Origin: Amycolatopsis vastitatis
Lineage (GTDB): Bacteria; Actinomycetota; Actinomycetes; Mycobacteriales; Pseudonocardiaceae
Direction: 5' to 3'
Assembly (NCBI RefSeq): GCF_002234595.1
Contig: NZ_NMUL01000007.1
Coordinates: 186,001-250,000 of the forward strand
Length of the DNA: 64,000 nt
This document shows, piece after piece, positions 37,028-47,087 of this stretch; the stretch's first letter is position 1; the number at the start of each line of letters is the position of its first letter. The notes below the pieces were generated by a model. That model was not told where the DNA came from. It made no database searches and saw nothing but the letters and a program-made list of their open reading frames with translations. The position numbers and the translations under genes were made by a program.

Positions 37028-37642
37028 GTGCGTCATCGGCAGGCGATTGCGTTGGCCGCGGTTGCGTTGGTGGGCCTTACGGCCTGTGACGGGCCCGATC
37101 CGAACAACCTGGAGACGTACTACGACGATCCGGTGACCACGTCGGCGCCGGCCCCGGCACCTGCGGAAGCGCGGGTGAGCCAGCCCCAGGCCGCACCGGA
37201 GAGGCCGGCGGTCCCCGATCTCGGGCCGCTCGCGGAGCGGGCGCTGCTGACCGACGCCGACGTCGCCGCAGAAGACGTGCAGCCGGGCTCGAGTGAGGTT
37301 TCGGGGTGCCTGGCGGACGGGCCCTCGGTGGGCAACCGGACCGCGACCTGGCGCTACCCCAGCGGGTCGGTGCTGATCCACCGCGTCCTCGCGTTCCCGG
37401 ACTCCTCGGCTGCCCAGGCCGTCGAGGAGTCCGTGTGCGCGGGCAAGACGGTGAGCGTCCCCGTCCAGCCCGGGGTCGAGCTGCAGCGTGCCTGGTGTGA
37501 CGGCAAGATCTGCACGGTGATGCTGGCCAAGGGAAGTCTCGTGTCCGAGCTGACGGTTTCGGCGAGCACCGAGACCCGCGCGGTGGACGCGGCGAAGCGG
37601 CTGTTGCCCGCGATGACGGCGAAGCTGACAGCTCAGCCGTAG
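37028..37642 (+). CDS. Secreted lipoprotein of unknown function
   Basis: A 204-aa protein with a signal peptide (RHRQAIALAAVALVG) and lipobox L-T-A-C (lipidated Cys at about residue 20), a Pro/Ala linker, and a ~140-residue domain with three cysteines (VSGCLADG, SVCAGKT, AWCDGKICTV holds two). It resembles the sensor-type lipoproteins common in actinobacteria. Function unknown. Its last 10 bp overlap the convergent NUDIX gene. Confidence 0.8.
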   Translation: MRHRQAIALAAVALVGLTACDGPDPNNLETYYDDPVTTSAPAPAPAEARVSQPQAAPERPAVPDLGPLAERALLTDADVAAEDVQPGSSEVSGCLADGPSVGNRTATWRYPSGSVLIHRVLAFPDSSAAQAVEESVCAGKTVSVPVQPGVELQRAWCDGKICTVMLAKGSLVSELTVSASTETRAVDAAKRLLPAMTAKLTAQP

Positions 37643-38151
37643 CGGCGGAACCATTCCTGGACGCCTTCGCGGCCGTCGGGGATGAACGGCAGTTCCGGGC
37701 CCGGGTCGTCGACCCAGGCCCGCAGCTCCTCCAGGGGGATCCAGCGGCCTTCGACGATCTCTTCGGCCTGGTGGCGGATGGGGCCGTCCCAGCGCACCTC
37801 GAAGGCGAAGTTGTGGCAGCGGTTGCGACCGTCGTCGTAGACCTTGGTGAACAAGGGGACGGGTTCCACGCCTTGGACGCCGAGCTCTTCGGCCAGTTCG
37901 CGGCGGGCGCACTCGGCCGGGGTCTCGCCGGCGGCGACCACGCCGCCGGCCCAGCAGTCCCAGGTCGACGGGAAGACGTCCTTCCCGGGGGTACGGAGGT
38001 GCACGTAAACGGCCTTGCCGTCACCCGAACGGACCAGGACGACGCCGGCGGCGTGCCACAGGGCCTCGGCGCGGACGCGGGCGCGGGTGACCGTGCCGAC
38101 GACCGAGCCTGCCTGGTCATAGAGGGCAACGAGTTCGTCACTGCCTGGCAT
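37633..38151 (-). CDS. NUDIX hydrolase
   Basis: A 172-aa pyrophosphohydrolase. The Nudix box G-X5-E-X7-REUXEEXGU is complete (GGVVAAGETPAECARRELAEELGV, given as GGVVAAGETPAE and CARRELAEELGV). It resembles the isopentenyl-diphosphate isomerase/YfcD-like branch (LWHAAGVVLV, VYVHLRTPGKDVFPSTWDC), so the substrate is not assured. Divergent from dop. Confidence 0.88.
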   Translation of the reverse strand: MPGSDELVALYDQAGSVVGTVTRARVRAEALWHAAGVVLVRSGDGKAVYVHLRTPGKDVFPSTWDCWAGGVVAAGETPAECARRELAEELGVQGVEPVPLFTKVYDDGRNRCHNFAFEVRWDGPIRHQAEEIVEGRWIPLEELRAWVDDPGPELPFIPDGREGVQEWFRRYG

Positions 38152-38192
38152 GGGTGCATCGTTCCACCAGTGCGACCCCGTAGGGTGGGGAC

Positions 38193-39695
38193 ATGCGGCG
38201 GATCATGGGAACCGAAGTCGAGTACGGCATCTCCGTGCCGGGCGACGCGACGGCGAACCCGGTACTCACCTCCACCCAGGTCGTGCTGGCCTACGCGGCG
38301 GCGGCCGACATCCCGCGCGCCCGGCGGGCGCGGTGGGACTACGAGGTCGAGAGCCCGCTGCGGGACGCGCGCGGGTTCGACCTGACCGGGCCCGGCGGGC
38401 CGGGGCACGACCCGGACGTCGAGGACCTGGGCGCGGCGAACGTCATCCTGACCAACGGGGCGCGGCTGTACGTCGACCACGCGCACCCGGAGTATTCGGC
38501 GCCCGAGGTGACGAACGCGCGGGACGCGGTCATCTGGGACAAGGCGGGCGAGCGCGTGATGGAGGAGGCGGCGCTGAAGGCCGCCTCCGTGCCGGGCCAG
38601 CCGCAGCTGCAGCTGTACAAGAACAACGTCGACGGCAAGGGCGCGAGCTACGGCACGCACGAGAACTACCTGATGGCGCGGTCGACGCCGTTCACAGCGG
38701 TGATCGCGGGGCTGACGCCGTTCTTCGTGTCGCGGCAGGTCGTGACCGGCTCGGGCCGGGTCGGGATCGGCCAGCAGAGCGAGGAAGCCGGGTTCCAGCT
38801 CTCCCAGCGCGCGGACTACATCGAGGTCGAGGTCGGCCTGGAGACGACGCTGAAGCGCGGGATCATCAACACCCGCGACGAGCCGCACGCGGACGCGGAC
38901 AAGTACCGGCGGCTGCACGTCATCATCGGCGACGCGAACATGTCGGAGTACTCGACGTACCTGAAGGTCGGGACGACGGCGCTGGTGCTGGACCTGATCG
39001 AGTCGGGCATCCGGTTCGACGACCTGAAGCTGGACGAGCCGGTCAAGGCGGTGCACCAGATCAGCCACGACCCGACGCTGAAGGTGCAGGTCGCGCTCGC
39101 CAACGGCAAGAAGTACACCGGGCTGGACCTGCAGTTCGCCTACCACGAGATCGCCTCGCAGAACCTGGAGCGCACGGGCGCGGACCAGGCGTCGAAGGAG
39201 GTCCTGCGGGTCTGGGGCGAGGTGCTGGACGCGCTGGCGCGCGACCCGCAGGAGTGCGCGGACCGGCTGGACTGGCCGGCGAAGCTGCGGCTGCTGGAGG
39301 GGTACCGGCAGCGCGACAACCTGGCCTGGGGCGCGCCGCGGCTGCGGCTGGTGGACCTGCAGTACTCGGACGTGCGGCTGGCGAAGGGCCTGTACAACCG
39401 GCTGGTGACGCGCGGGTCGATGAAGCGGCTGGTGTCGGAGGAAGAGGTGCTGGCCGCGGTGACGACGCCGCCGTCGGACACGCGGGCGTACTTCCGGGGC
39501 CGGGCGCTGGAGAAGTACGCGACGTCGATCGCGGCGGCTTCGTGGGATTCGGTCATCTTCGACGTGGGCAAGGAGTCGTTGGTGCGGATCCCGACGCTGG
39601 AGCCGCTGCGGGGGACCAAGGCGCACGTCGGCAAGTTGCTGGACAACGCGGCGACGGCGGAGGAGCTGGTGGAGGCGCTCACCGGTTCGGACTAG
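38193..39695 (+). CDS. dop: Depupylase Dop
   Basis: A 500-aa carboxylate-amine-ligase-fold enzyme that removes Pup from substrates (and deamidates Pup-Gln where needed). It has the ATP/Mg motif [10 protein letters not shown] at residues 5-14, the conserved [17 protein letters not shown] segment, and the [18 protein letters not shown] nucleotide-binding block. It is longer than PafA (452 aa), as usual for Dop. ATG is 6 bases after TAGGGT (38181-38186), leaderless. Because Pup here ends in Glu, Dop probably acts only as depupylase. Confidence 0.96.
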   Translation: MRRIMGTEVEYGISVPGDATANPVLTSTQVVLAYAAAADIPRARRARWDYEVESPLRDARGFDLTGPGGPGHDPDVEDLGAANVILTNGARLYVDHAHPEYSAPEVTNARDAVIWDKAGERVMEEAALKAASVPGQPQLQLYKNNVDGKGASYGTHENYLMARSTPFTAVIAGLTPFFVSRQVVTGSGRVGIGQQSEEAGFQLSQRADYIEVEVGLETTLKRGIINTRDEPHADADKYRRLHVIIGDANMSEYSTYLKVGTTALVLDLIESGIRFDDLKLDEPVKAVHQISHDPTLKVQVALANGKKYTGLDLQFAYHEIASQNLERTGADQASKEVLRVWGEVLDALARDPQECADRLDWPAKLRLLEGYRQRDNLAWGAPRLRLVDLQYSDVRLAKGLYNRLVTRGSMKRLVSEEEVLAAVTTPPSDTRAYFRGRALEKYATSIAAASWDSVIFDVGKESLVRIPTLEPLRGTKAHVGKLLDNAATAEELVEALTGSD

Positions 39696-39729
39696 GCGGT
39701 CGGCACACCGCGATCGCGGCGTTCCCCGA

Positions 39730-39752
39730 ATGTCGGGGCCGCTGGGTAGGCT
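39730..39752 (+). promoter_or_regulatory. Promoter of pup-prcBA, PafBC-like variant
   Basis: ATGTCGGGG (39730-39738), 8 bp, TAGGCT (39747-39752). The spacing equals that of TTGTCRGTG-N8-TANNNT; two upstream positions differ (A1, G8). The leader to the pup ATG is about 23 nt and contains GGGAGG. Confidence 0.5.
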
Positions 39753-39781
39753 AGGAAACATCAGCCACACCGGGAGGCGAG

Positions 39782-39976
39782 ATGGCCCAGGAAAAGATCG
39801 AAAAGCACGGCGGTGGTGACTCCGACGAGGAGTTCGAGGACACCGGCGCGGCGGGTCAGGAGCGGCGCGAGAAGCTTGGCGAGGACGTGGACACGATCCT
39901 CGACGAGATCGACGACGTGCTCGAAGAGAACGCCGAGGACTTCGTCCGGGCCTACGTGCAGAAGGGCGGCGAATAG
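39782..39976 (+). CDS. pup: Prokaryotic ubiquitin-like protein Pup
   Basis: A 64-aa disordered protein that PafA attaches to substrate lysines. The C-terminal half (LDEIDDVLEENAEDFVRAYV, in parts) forms the helix bound by the Mpa coiled coil. It ends G-G-E rather than G-G-Q, so it is synthesised in the ligation-competent form and needs no deamidation. GGGAGG is 5 bases before the ATG. First gene of pup-prcB-prcA. Confidence 0.98.
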   Translation: MAQEKIEKHGGGDSDEEFEDTGAAGQERREKLGEDVDTILDEIDDVLEENAEDFVRAYVQKGGE

Positions 39977-40107
39977 CCGCCTGGGGCCCCGCGCCCTTGC
40001 CGACCGTTCAGCCGGCGGCCGGGGTCCCGCGTGGTGGCGGCCGTGACGGCCGCCCGGCGCGGGACTCCGGCTCGTCTGGCCCGCACAGATGGGATTCTTG
40101 AGCACGT

Positions 40108-40962
40108 ATGGACAACACCAGGGGCATCTCGGGTCCCGCGCTGCCTGCCGCGTACTTCTCGTCGGCGACGTCGTCGTTTTCGGACTTTCTGCGGGTACAG
40201 GCGCCGGAGCTGCTTCCGGAGCGGCGGGTGGCCGGTGGCGCGGCGGAGCTGGGTGTGCCGCACGGGACGACGATCGTCGCGTGCACCTTCGCGGGCGGGG
40301 TGCTGATCGCGGGTGACCGGCGGGCGACGTCGGGGAACCTGATCGCGAGCCGCGACATGGAGAAGGTGCACGTCACCGACGAGTATTCGGCGGTGGGCAT
40401 CGCGGGCACGGCGGGGCTGGCCGTGGAGATGGTGCGGCTGTACGCGGTGGAGCTGGCGCACTACGAGAAGATCGAGGGCGTTTCGCTGTCGCTGGACGGC
40501 AAGACGAACAAGCTGGCCGGGATGGTCAAGGCGAACCTCGAGATGGCGATGGCCGGGCTGGCGGCGATCCCGTTGTTCGTGGGGTACGACCTGGAGGCCG
40601 AGGACGCGAAGCACGCCGGGCGGATCGTGTCGTACGACGCCGCGGGCGGGCGGTACGAGGAGAACGGCGGGTACGCGGGCATCGGTTCGGGTTCGCTGTT
40701 CGCGAAATCGGCGTTGAAGAAGCTGCACGACCCGGACGCCGACGTCGAAGGCGCGGTGCGGGTCGCGGTGGAGGCGCTGTACGACGCGGCGGACGACGAC
40801 ACCGCGTCGGGCGGGCCGGACCTGGTGCGGCGGATCTTCCCGACCGTCGTGACGGTCACCGCGGAGCACGGCGCCGTGCAGCTGCCGGAGGCCGAGGCGG
40901 CGGCGGTGGCGGAAGCCGTGGTGGCGGGGCGGATCGAGCGCCACCAGCGCCGGCTTTCGTGA
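40108..40962 (+). CDS. prcB: 20S proteasome beta subunit
   Basis: A 284-aa precursor of the catalytic subunit. The 53-residue propeptide is removed before Thr54, which becomes Thr1 (GTTIVACTF). Counting from it, Asp17 (LIAGD) and Lys33 (RDMEK) fall at the canonical active-site positions. Followed by prcA. The spacer after pup is 131 bp and may hold a separate weak promoter (GATTCT near 40091). Confidence 0.98.
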   Translation: MDNTRGISGPALPAAYFSSATSSFSDFLRVQAPELLPERRVAGGAAELGVPHGTTIVACTFAGGVLIAGDRRATSGNLIASRDMEKVHVTDEYSAVGIAGTAGLAVEMVRLYAVELAHYEKIEGVSLSLDGKTNKLAGMVKANLEMAMAGLAAIPLFVGYDLEAEDAKHAGRIVSYDAAGGRYEENGGYAGIGSGSLFAKSALKKLHDPDADVEGAVRVAVEALYDAADDDTASGGPDLVRRIFPTVVTVTAEHGAVQLPEAEAAAVAEAVVAGRIERHQRRLS

Positions 40963-41016
40963 CCGGGGCCGGACGACAGTGAACGTTGGAACACCGAAAG
41001 ACCTGGAGCGCACACC

Positions 41017-41808
41017 GTGACGATGCCGTTGTATGCCTCTCCCGAGCAGCTGATGCGGGAGCGTTCCGAGCTGGCGCGCAAGGGCATCGCGCGCGGCCGG
41101 AGCGTGGTGGTGCTGAAGTACGCGGGTGGCGTGCTGTTCGTGGCGGAGAACCCGTCGGCGACGTTGCACAAGGTTTCCGAGATCTACGACCGGATCGGGT
41201 TCGCGGCGGTCGGCCGCTACAGCGAGTTCGAGAACCTGCGGGTCGCGGGCATCCGGCACGCCGACCTGAAGGGCTACCAGTACGACCGGCGTGACGTGAG
41301 CGCGCGGGCGCTGGCGAACGCCTACGCGGCGACGCTGGGCAGCATCTTCACCGAGCAGCTGAAGCCGTTCGAAGTGGAGATCTGCGTGGCGGAGGTGGCG
41401 GCGAGCGCGGCGGAGGACCAGCTGTACCGGCTGACCTACGACGGCTCGATCTTCGACGAGCCGCAGTTCGTGGTGATGGGTGGCCAGGCCGACAAGATCT
41501 CCGCGAAGATGAAGGAGACGTTCGAGGACGGCCTGGAGCTGCAGGCGGCGCTGGGCGTGGCGGTGGCCGCGTTGCGGACGCCGAGCCAGCCGGCGCCGTC
41601 GTCTTCGGCAGGTGGGTCTTCGTCGTCGTCGAACGCCGCGGCGAACGGGAACGGCGACGCGGATCCGATCAAGCTGGAGGTGGCGGTCCTGGACCGCGAC
41701 CGCCCGCGGCGGTCGTTCCGGCGGCTGACGGGCGCGGCGCTGGACACGCTGCTCCCGGTCCCGGACCCGCAGGGCGAGGAGCCGGAAGGCAAGCCGGAAA
41801 GCGAGTAG
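41017..41808 (+). CDS. prcA: 20S proteasome alpha subunit
   Basis: A 263-aa structural ring subunit that gates the chamber and docks Mpa. The N-terminal gating segment [21 protein letters not shown] ([17 protein letters not shown]) is conserved. Compared with about 235-250 residues in relatives, it has a Ser/Gly/Asn-rich insert (about 194-213) and a long acidic tail ending GKPESE. GTG 41017 or ATG 41023 could be the start. prcB ends 54 bp upstream. Confidence 0.97.
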   Translation: MTMPLYASPEQLMRERSELARKGIARGRSVVVLKYAGGVLFVAENPSATLHKVSEIYDRIGFAAVGRYSEFENLRVAGIRHADLKGYQYDRRDVSARALANAYAATLGSIFTEQLKPFEVEICVAEVAASAAEDQLYRLTYDGSIFDEPQFVVMGGQADKISAKMKETFEDGLELQAALGVAVAALRTPSQPAPSSSAGGSSSSSNAAANGNGDADPIKLEVAVLDRDRPRRSFRRLTGAALDTLLPVPDPQGEEPEGKPESE

Positions 41809-41821
41809 TTCCGCAGTGCGG

Positions 41822-41855
41822 ACGCCGGGCGTGGCCGAGTGGCCGTGCCCGGCGT
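41822..41855. terminator. Hairpin terminator after prcA
   Basis: 9-bp outer stem (41822-41830 with 41847-41855) enclosing an inner GGCC/GGCC stem. Between convergent prcA and a methyltransferase gene. Confidence 0.65.
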
Positions 41856-41861
41856 TTCCCG

Positions 41862-42638
41862 TCAGTGCGGGCGGTGGGCGACGGCGAGCAGGTGAGCGCT
41901 GACGTCGATGAGCCGCGGGTCCTGTTCGGCGATCCGCGCGGCGCGCAGGGCGGCCTCGGCCAGGGTGTCGAACCGGCCGGGCCCGGCGGCGTCGAGGGCG
42001 GGCCAAGCGGGACCTTCCACGCCGTACACGCTCACGTCGGGAAAGCCCGCGGTGGCGACCTCGTCCCGGAGTTCCGCCGAGGTGTGCCAGTGCGTGGGGA
42101 CGAAGCCGACATGACCGTCGTACTCGCCGGTCTCGATCACCGTGCGGATCGGGGCCACCTGTTCGGCAGTGAGGGTTCCGGCGGTCGCCGTTTCCAGCAG
42201 CGAGAGGTAGCGGCTGATGCCCGCGGCCGCGAGCAGCCCGCCCGGCCGGAGGACCCGGCGGCCTTCGGCCAGGCTCCTGGCCCGGTCGGCCGGATCGACG
42301 AGGTGGTACAGCGGGCCGAGGAGCAGCACGGCGTCGAAAGCGGCGTCCGGCGCGGTGAGGTTCCGGGCGTCGCCGGTCTCGGCCGTGACACCGGGCAGGG
42401 TGGCGGCGTGCGCGACGTGATCCGGCACGAGGTCGACCAGGTGGACGGCGTGCCCTTCGGCGGCCAGCCACTCGGCGTGGATGCCGGTGCCGCCGCCGAC
42501 GTCGAGGATGCGGGCGGTCTCGGGCAGGAAGCGGCGCAGCAGTTCGCGGGTACGCAGGTACTCGAGCCTGCCGTGCGGAGTGCGCGCGAGCCTGGTGTGC
42601 TCGGCCGGGCCGGCCGCGTAGTGCGTGACGAGATCCAT
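41862..42638 (-). CDS. Class I SAM-dependent methyltransferase
   Basis: A 258-aa enzyme with motif I ILDVGGGTGIHAEWL near residue 44, the acidic ribose-binding strand VHLVDLVPDH and post-I GDARNL. The C-terminal part (GFPDVSVYGVEGPAWP) is the Streptomyces-type small-molecule methyltransferase tail. Substrate unknown. ATG 42636-42638 is used. It is not present in the mycobacterial proteasome locus as I recall it. Confidence 0.85.
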   Translation of the reverse strand: MDLVTHYAAGPAEHTRLARTPHGRLEYLRTRELLRRFLPETARILDVGGGTGIHAEWLAAEGHAVHLVDLVPDHVAHAATLPGVTAETGDARNLTAPDAAFDAVLLLGPLYHLVDPADRARSLAEGRRVLRPGGLLAAAGISRYLSLLETATAGTLTAEQVAPIRTVIETGEYDGHVGFVPTHWHTSAELRDEVATAGFPDVSVYGVEGPAWPALDAAGPGRFDTLAEAALRAARIAEQDPRLIDVSAHLLAVAHRPH

Positions 42639-42669
42639 GCTCAAGCTTCCCGGACGCGGCAACCGGGTT

Positions 42670-43902
42670 TCAGGACACCGCGGGCGAGGCCCGGAAGTTC
42701 TGGTCGGCGAAGGCCAGCAGGTAGGGCAGCGTGGCGCGGGCGGTGTGCCAGGTGTGGTTGAAGCCGCGTTCGGCGTGGACCACCGCCTCCTGGCCGCGGG
42801 CGCGGAGCGCGTCGGCGATCCGCCGGGCGGTGACGACGTCGGTGGGGGCGCCGGTGCCGACGGCGAGCATCACCGAGATCGGCGCGCTGAACTTCATGCC
42901 GGGCAGGTAGCGGCGGGGCGTGTTGGCGGCGATCGCGGCCTGGTTGCCGTTGAGGATGCCGATGGAGTCGTTGAGGTCGTCGTAGGGCAGGGCGATCACC
43001 AGGGTGGCGAACTCGTCGACGTGGTGGAGGCCGATGTTGAGCGCGCCGAAGCCGCCGCCGGACATGCCGCCGAGCGCGCGGTGGGCCCGGTCGGCGACGG
43101 TGCGGTAGCGGTGGTCCACGGCCGGGACGACGGTCGAGGCGAGGTAGGTCTCCAGCTGGGGGCCGCCGGGCACGTTCAGGCATTCCCAGTCGGTGCTCGG
43201 GTTGCCCGCGGTCAGGTCCACGCTGACCACGATCATCGGGGCGATGACGTTGGCCTGCTGCAACGCCGAGAGCGTGCCGGGGGCGTCGCCGGAGGTGAGC
43301 CAGTCTCGGGGGCCGCCGAACGGGTAGCCGTGGATCAGGTAGACGACCGGGTAGCGACGGGCGGTGTCGGTGTCGTACCCGGGCGGGAGGACGACGTAGT
43401 TGCTGCCCGAGGGAACCCCGTGGGCGGGGTCCGGGAGGTTGACGACGTCGATCCGCTGGCCGGCGGCGGCCCTGCCCGCGCCGGCGTGCGGCGCGGACGC
43501 CGAATCCGATGAGCCCGGCGACGAGTCCGCCGAGGACGGTTCGGGGGCTTCCTTGCCGTCGTCGAGCAGCCGGCCGGCGAGGTTGGCGACGCCGGGGCCG
43601 CGCTGCAGGAGGCGGGCGAGGTCGTCGGAAGTGCGGACGTACCCGACGTAGCTGTTGAGGGCGGTGACCGCGGCCAGCAGCAGGAGCACGCCGAAGGCGG
43701 TGAACCCCCAGCGCCGGACGCGGCGGCGGTACCAGAGCGCGACGACGACGGCGAGGACGGCGGCGGCGGCCGAGGCCAAGGCGAGCCAGATGAGCGGCGA
43801 CTCGAGCGGGCCGAGGTCGCGGGCGCGGGCGGTGACGTCGCCGGGCAGCACCGGATCGGTCCCGGCCCGGTGGATGACGCTCGCCAGGCCGTGCCCGTCC
43901 AT
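42670..43902 (-). CDS. Membrane-anchored esterase-D/mycolyltransferase-like alpha/beta hydrolase
   Basis: A 410-aa protein. Two N-terminal membrane helices (about 36-57 and 68-86), a Ser/Pro/Asp-rich linker (118-142), and an esterase-like domain. The nucleophile is probably Ser281 (GGMSGGGFG), the acid lies near IALPYDD, and the base is His near 392 (GFNHTWH). The catalytic domain probably faces outside. It resembles the antigen-85/esterase D fold; the substrate is unknown. The neighbouring lipid phosphatase/kinase gene hints at envelope lipid work. Confidence 0.82.
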   Translation of the reverse strand: MDGHGLASVIHRAGTDPVLPGDVTARARDLGPLESPLIWLALASAAAAVLAVVVALWYRRRVRRWGFTAFGVLLLLAAVTALNSYVGYVRTSDDLARLLQRGPGVANLAGRLLDDGKEAPEPSSADSSPGSSDSASAPHAGAGRAAAGQRIDVVNLPDPAHGVPSGSNYVVLPPGYDTDTARRYPVVYLIHGYPFGGPRDWLTSGDAPGTLSALQQANVIAPMIVVSVDLTAGNPSTDWECLNVPGGPQLETYLASTVVPAVDHRYRTVADRAHRALGGMSGGGFGALNIGLHHVDEFATLVIALPYDDLNDSIGILNGNQAAIAANTPRRYLPGMKFSAPISVMLAVGTGAPTDVVTARRIADALRARGQEAVVHAERGFNHTWHTARATLPYLLAFADQNFRASPAVS

Positions 43903-44005
43903 CGATTCCCCGCTCGTCCCCTGGTTGCGGGCATGGTTGCCCCCAACTCGAACGCGAAGCTAGCGGGGAGTGGCTGTGGGTTCGTTGAGAGAAGGTAAAG
44001 AGCCG

Positions 44006-45553
44006 TTAAAGCCGGTAGAGGGTGAGGGCGCTGGGGCGCGACCGGAAGCGGAACCGGTTGCCGAGCGGGCCGACCTCGCCGTCGGTGGCGACGCGGCGGT
44101 TGCCGTCGAGCAGCTCGACGTCCAGTTCCGGCAGGTCGAGCTCGTGGTAGACGTGGCTGGCGGCGAGACTGCGGGTGATCATCGCGAGCAGGAACCGGGC
44201 CCGGGAATAGGGCAGGTCGGCGCGCAGGTAGCGGATGTCGAGCAGGCCGGTGTCGAGCGCCGGCCGGCGGCTGGGCGCGAAGCCCTTCGGCGCGTACGTG
44301 CCGTTGCCGACGAACAGCAGCCAGACCTGGGTGCGCTTGCCGTTGAGCCGGACGGTCAGCGGCTTGGCGTGGCGCAGCGTCCGCGCCAGCGCGATCGCGG
44401 CCGAGGGCCACTTGGGGTGCCGCTGCTGGAGCTTCTCGCGCAGCCGCACCATCTCCGGGTAGCCGCCGAGGCTGGCGGTGTTGACGAACCAGCGGTGGGC
44501 GGTGCCGTCGCCGCCGTCGATCTCGACTTCGCCCAGATCGACCCGGACGGCGTTGCCGACCTCGGTCGCCGCGTCAGCGTCGGGCATGGAGCTGACGCCG
44601 ACGTCGCGGGCGAAGTGGTTGAGCGTCCCCGCGGGGACCAGGGCGAGCGGCAGGTCGCGCTCCGCGGCGACCGAGGCCACCGCGGCGACAGTGCCGTCCC
44701 CGCCCGCGACGGCCAGCGCACGGACCGTGCCGCGGGCGTCGATCTCGGCTTCGAGCTGGGCGCGCAGACCCTGCTCGGGGTCCGGGTAGAGCAGCGTGGC
44801 CTTGGGCCAGGCGAACTTGACGTCCTCGGTCGGGTCCTGGCTCGCCACCCCGGAGTTCGGGTTGACGACGGCGAGCATGTCCTCACCGTCGACCATCTCG
44901 GGCGCGTCGGCGTCGTGGGCCGTGCGGCCCGGGACGTCGTCGTGCAGGGGCCACCAGTGCCGGGTGGCCAGGCCGACGCCGACCCCGATGCCCAGCCCGA
45001 CACCCACGTCGGAGGGCCAGTGCACGCCGGTGTGGACCCGCGAGTAGGCCACGGCCAGCGCCAGCGGCGCCACGGCGAGCCCGGCCCGCGGCGACTCCAT
45101 CGCCACCGCTGTCGCGAAGGCCGCCGCGGACGCGGAGTGACCGGAGGGGAAGGACGAGGACGTGGGACGTTTCCGCAGGCGGCGCCGCATGGGCGTCTCT
45201 TCTTCGGCCGGGCGGCGGCGGGGGAAGAGCGGCTTGCCGATGAGGTTGGCCGCGGCACTCGCCCCGGCGATCGCGACGACCCCCCGCAGCGCGCCGCGGC
45301 GGGTCTCGCCCTTGCGGACGGCCAGCAGCGCGGCGACGCCCCACCACAGGCGGGACTTGTTCGCCGACCTGGACAGCGCCATCAGCGCGTCGTCGGCCCG
45401 CGAAGCCGGGATCGAGGCGCTGCGCCGCATCAGCGCGCGGTCGGTCCGGCCGACCCGCCGGAACGTCCGGATGAGCTGGTGTGCCAAGAGGTCCGCCTTC
45501 CGCGCGCCGTCAAGAGCCGTGCTCCAATCGTGCCTGATTCGGCGAGATTTCAC
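44006..45553 (-). CDS. PAP2 phosphatase fused to diacylglycerol-kinase-like domain
   Basis: A 515-aa fusion. The N-terminal PAP2 domain has the three phosphatase motifs [14 protein letters not shown] and [12 protein letters not shown] (residues about 107-178) among membrane helices. From about residue 225 comes a YegS/DAGK domain with GGDGTVAAV and [11 protein letters not shown]. Probably a lipid phosphatase and kinase acting on phosphatidate or polyprenyl phosphates at the membrane. The same fusion occurs widely in actinomycetes. The ATG lies 78 bp from divergent pafA. Confidence 0.87.
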   Translation of the reverse strand: MKSRRIRHDWSTALDGARKADLLAHQLIRTFRRVGRTDRALMRRSASIPASRADDALMALSRSANKSRLWWGVAALLAVRKGETRRGALRGVVAIAGASAAANLIGKPLFPRRRPAEEETPMRRRLRKRPTSSSFPSGHSASAAAFATAVAMESPRAGLAVAPLALAVAYSRVHTGVHWPSDVGVGLGIGVGVGLATRHWWPLHDDVPGRTAHDADAPEMVDGEDMLAVVNPNSGVASQDPTEDVKFAWPKATLLYPDPEQGLRAQLEAEIDARGTVRALAVAGGDGTVAAVASVAAERDLPLALVPAGTLNHFARDVGVSSMPDADAATEVGNAVRVDLGEVEIDGGDGTAHRWFVNTASLGGYPEMVRLREKLQQRHPKWPSAAIALARTLRHAKPLTVRLNGKRTQVWLLFVGNGTYAPKGFAPSRRPALDTGLLDIRYLRADLPYSRARFLLAMITRSLAASHVYHELDLPELDVELLDGNRRVATDGEVGPLGNRFRFRSRPSALTLYRL

Positions 45554-45630
45554 CGTCTGTGGCGTACTGGGGGCGTGTCGACGCCCGAACGGCGCACCGT
45601 CGACGGGGGTGCAGCGCCTACTCTGGTGGA

Positions 45631-46989
45631 ATGCAGCGGCGGATCTTTGGCATCGAGACCGAGTTCGGGGTCACGTGCACCTTCCACGGACAACGCAGGC
45701 TCTCGCCCGACGAGGTGGCGCGGTACCTGTTCAGGCGGGTCGTGTCGTGGGGACGCTCCTCCAACGTGTTCCTGTCGAACGGCTCGCGGCTCTACCTCGA
45801 CGTCGGCTCGCACCCCGAGTACGCGACGGCCGAATGTGACGACCTGGTCCAGCTCGTCACGCACGACAAGGCCGGTGAGCGGATCCTCGAGGACCTGCTG
45901 GTCGACGCCGAACGGCGGCTCGCCGACGAGGGCATCGGCGGCGACATCTTCCTGTTCAAGAACAACACCGACTCGGCGGGCAACTCGTACGGCTGCCACG
46001 AGAACTACCTCGTGACCCGCGCGGGGGAGTTCTCCCGGATCGCGGACGTGCTGCTCCCGTTCCTGGTGACCCGCCAGCTCATCTGCGGCGCCGGCAAGGT
46101 GCTGCAGACCCCGCGGGGCGCGGTCTACTGCCTCTCCCAGCGTGCCGAGCACATCTGGGAGGGCGTGTCGAGCGCGACGACCCGCTCGCGGCCGATCATC
46201 AACACCCGCGACGAGCCGCACGCCGACGCCGAGCGCTACCGGCGGCTGCACGTCATCGTGGGCGACTCGAACATGGCCGAGCCGACGACCATGCTCAAGG
46301 TCGGCTCGGCGAACCTGGTGCTCGAGATGATCGAGGCCGGCGTCCAGTTCCGCGACTTCACCCTCGACAACCCGATCCGGGCGATCCGCGAGATCAGCCA
46401 CGACCTCACCGGCCGCCGCCAGGTGCGGCTGGCCGGCGGGCGCGAGGCCTCGGCGCTGGACATCCAGCGCGAATACCACGCCCGCGCGCTCCAGCACATC
46501 AAGGACAACGGCTCGACCGCGGCGAACGAGCGCGTCGTCGAGCTGTGGGGCCGCGCGCTGGAGGCGGTCGAGCAGCAGGACTTCGGCAAGATCGACACCG
46601 AGATCGACTGGGCGATCAAGCACCGGCTGGTCGAGCGCTACCGGCACAAGCACGACCTGGACCTGTCCAGCCCGCGCATCGCCCAGCTCGACCTGGCCTA
46701 CCACGACATCCGCCGTGGCCGGGGCATCTTCGACCTGCTGCAGCGCAAGGGCCTGGTCCGCCGCGTCACCGACGACGGCGAGATCGAGGCGGCCAAGGAC
46801 ACCCCGCCCCAGACGACCCGCGCGAAGCTGCGTGGCGACTTCATCGCCGCCGCCCAGGCCGCGGGCCGCGACTTCACGGTCGACTGGGTGCACCTGAAGC
46901 TGAACGACCAGGCCCAGCGGACGGTCCTCTGCAAGGACCCGTTCCGCTCGGTCGACGAGCGCGTGGAACGCCTGATCAGCTCGCTCTGA
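45631..46989 (+). CDS. pafA: Pup--protein ligase
   Basis: A 452-aa enzyme that phosphorylates the C-terminal Glu of Pup and joins it to a substrate lysine. It has the ATP/Mg motif [14 protein letters not shown], the catalytic Asp57 region [13 protein letters not shown] and the [19 protein letters not shown] block, and equals the M. tuberculosis protein in length. ATG 45631 (not the upstream ATG at 45559) fits TACTCT (45619-45624) 6 bases before it and the family N-terminus. An 18-bp hairpin follows the stop. Confidence 0.98.
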   Translation: MQRRIFGIETEFGVTCTFHGQRRLSPDEVARYLFRRVVSWGRSSNVFLSNGSRLYLDVGSHPEYATAECDDLVQLVTHDKAGERILEDLLVDAERRLADEGIGGDIFLFKNNTDSAGNSYGCHENYLVTRAGEFSRIADVLLPFLVTRQLICGAGKVLQTPRGAVYCLSQRAEHIWEGVSSATTRSRPIINTRDEPHADAERYRRLHVIVGDSNMAEPTTMLKVGSANLVLEMIEAGVQFRDFTLDNPIRAIREISHDLTGRRQVRLAGGREASALDIQREYHARALQHIKDNGSTAANERVVELWGRALEAVEQQDFGKIDTEIDWAIKHRLVERYRHKHDLDLSSPRIAQLDLAYHDIRRGRGIFDLLQRKGLVRRVTDDGEIEAAKDTPPQTTRAKLRGDFIAAAQAAGRDFTVDWVHLKLNDQAQRTVLCKDPFRSVDERVERLISSL

Positions 46990-46996
46990 CGATGTT

Positions 46997-47035
46997 CGTG
47001 AAGGCCACCTCGAGGAACTCGAGGTGGCCTTCACG
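46997..47035. terminator. 18-bp hairpin after pafA
   Basis: Arms 46997-47014 and 47018-47035 pair perfectly around GAA. Begins 8 bp after the pafA stop. The next gene runs in the same direction, so pafA is probably a separate transcript. Outer arm CGTGAAGG resembles other palindromes in the window. Confidence 0.75.
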
Positions 47036-47087
47036 GCGTTCCGCAGACGCGACGAAAGTCGGGGCGGGACTGCGGCAGGATCGCCCC

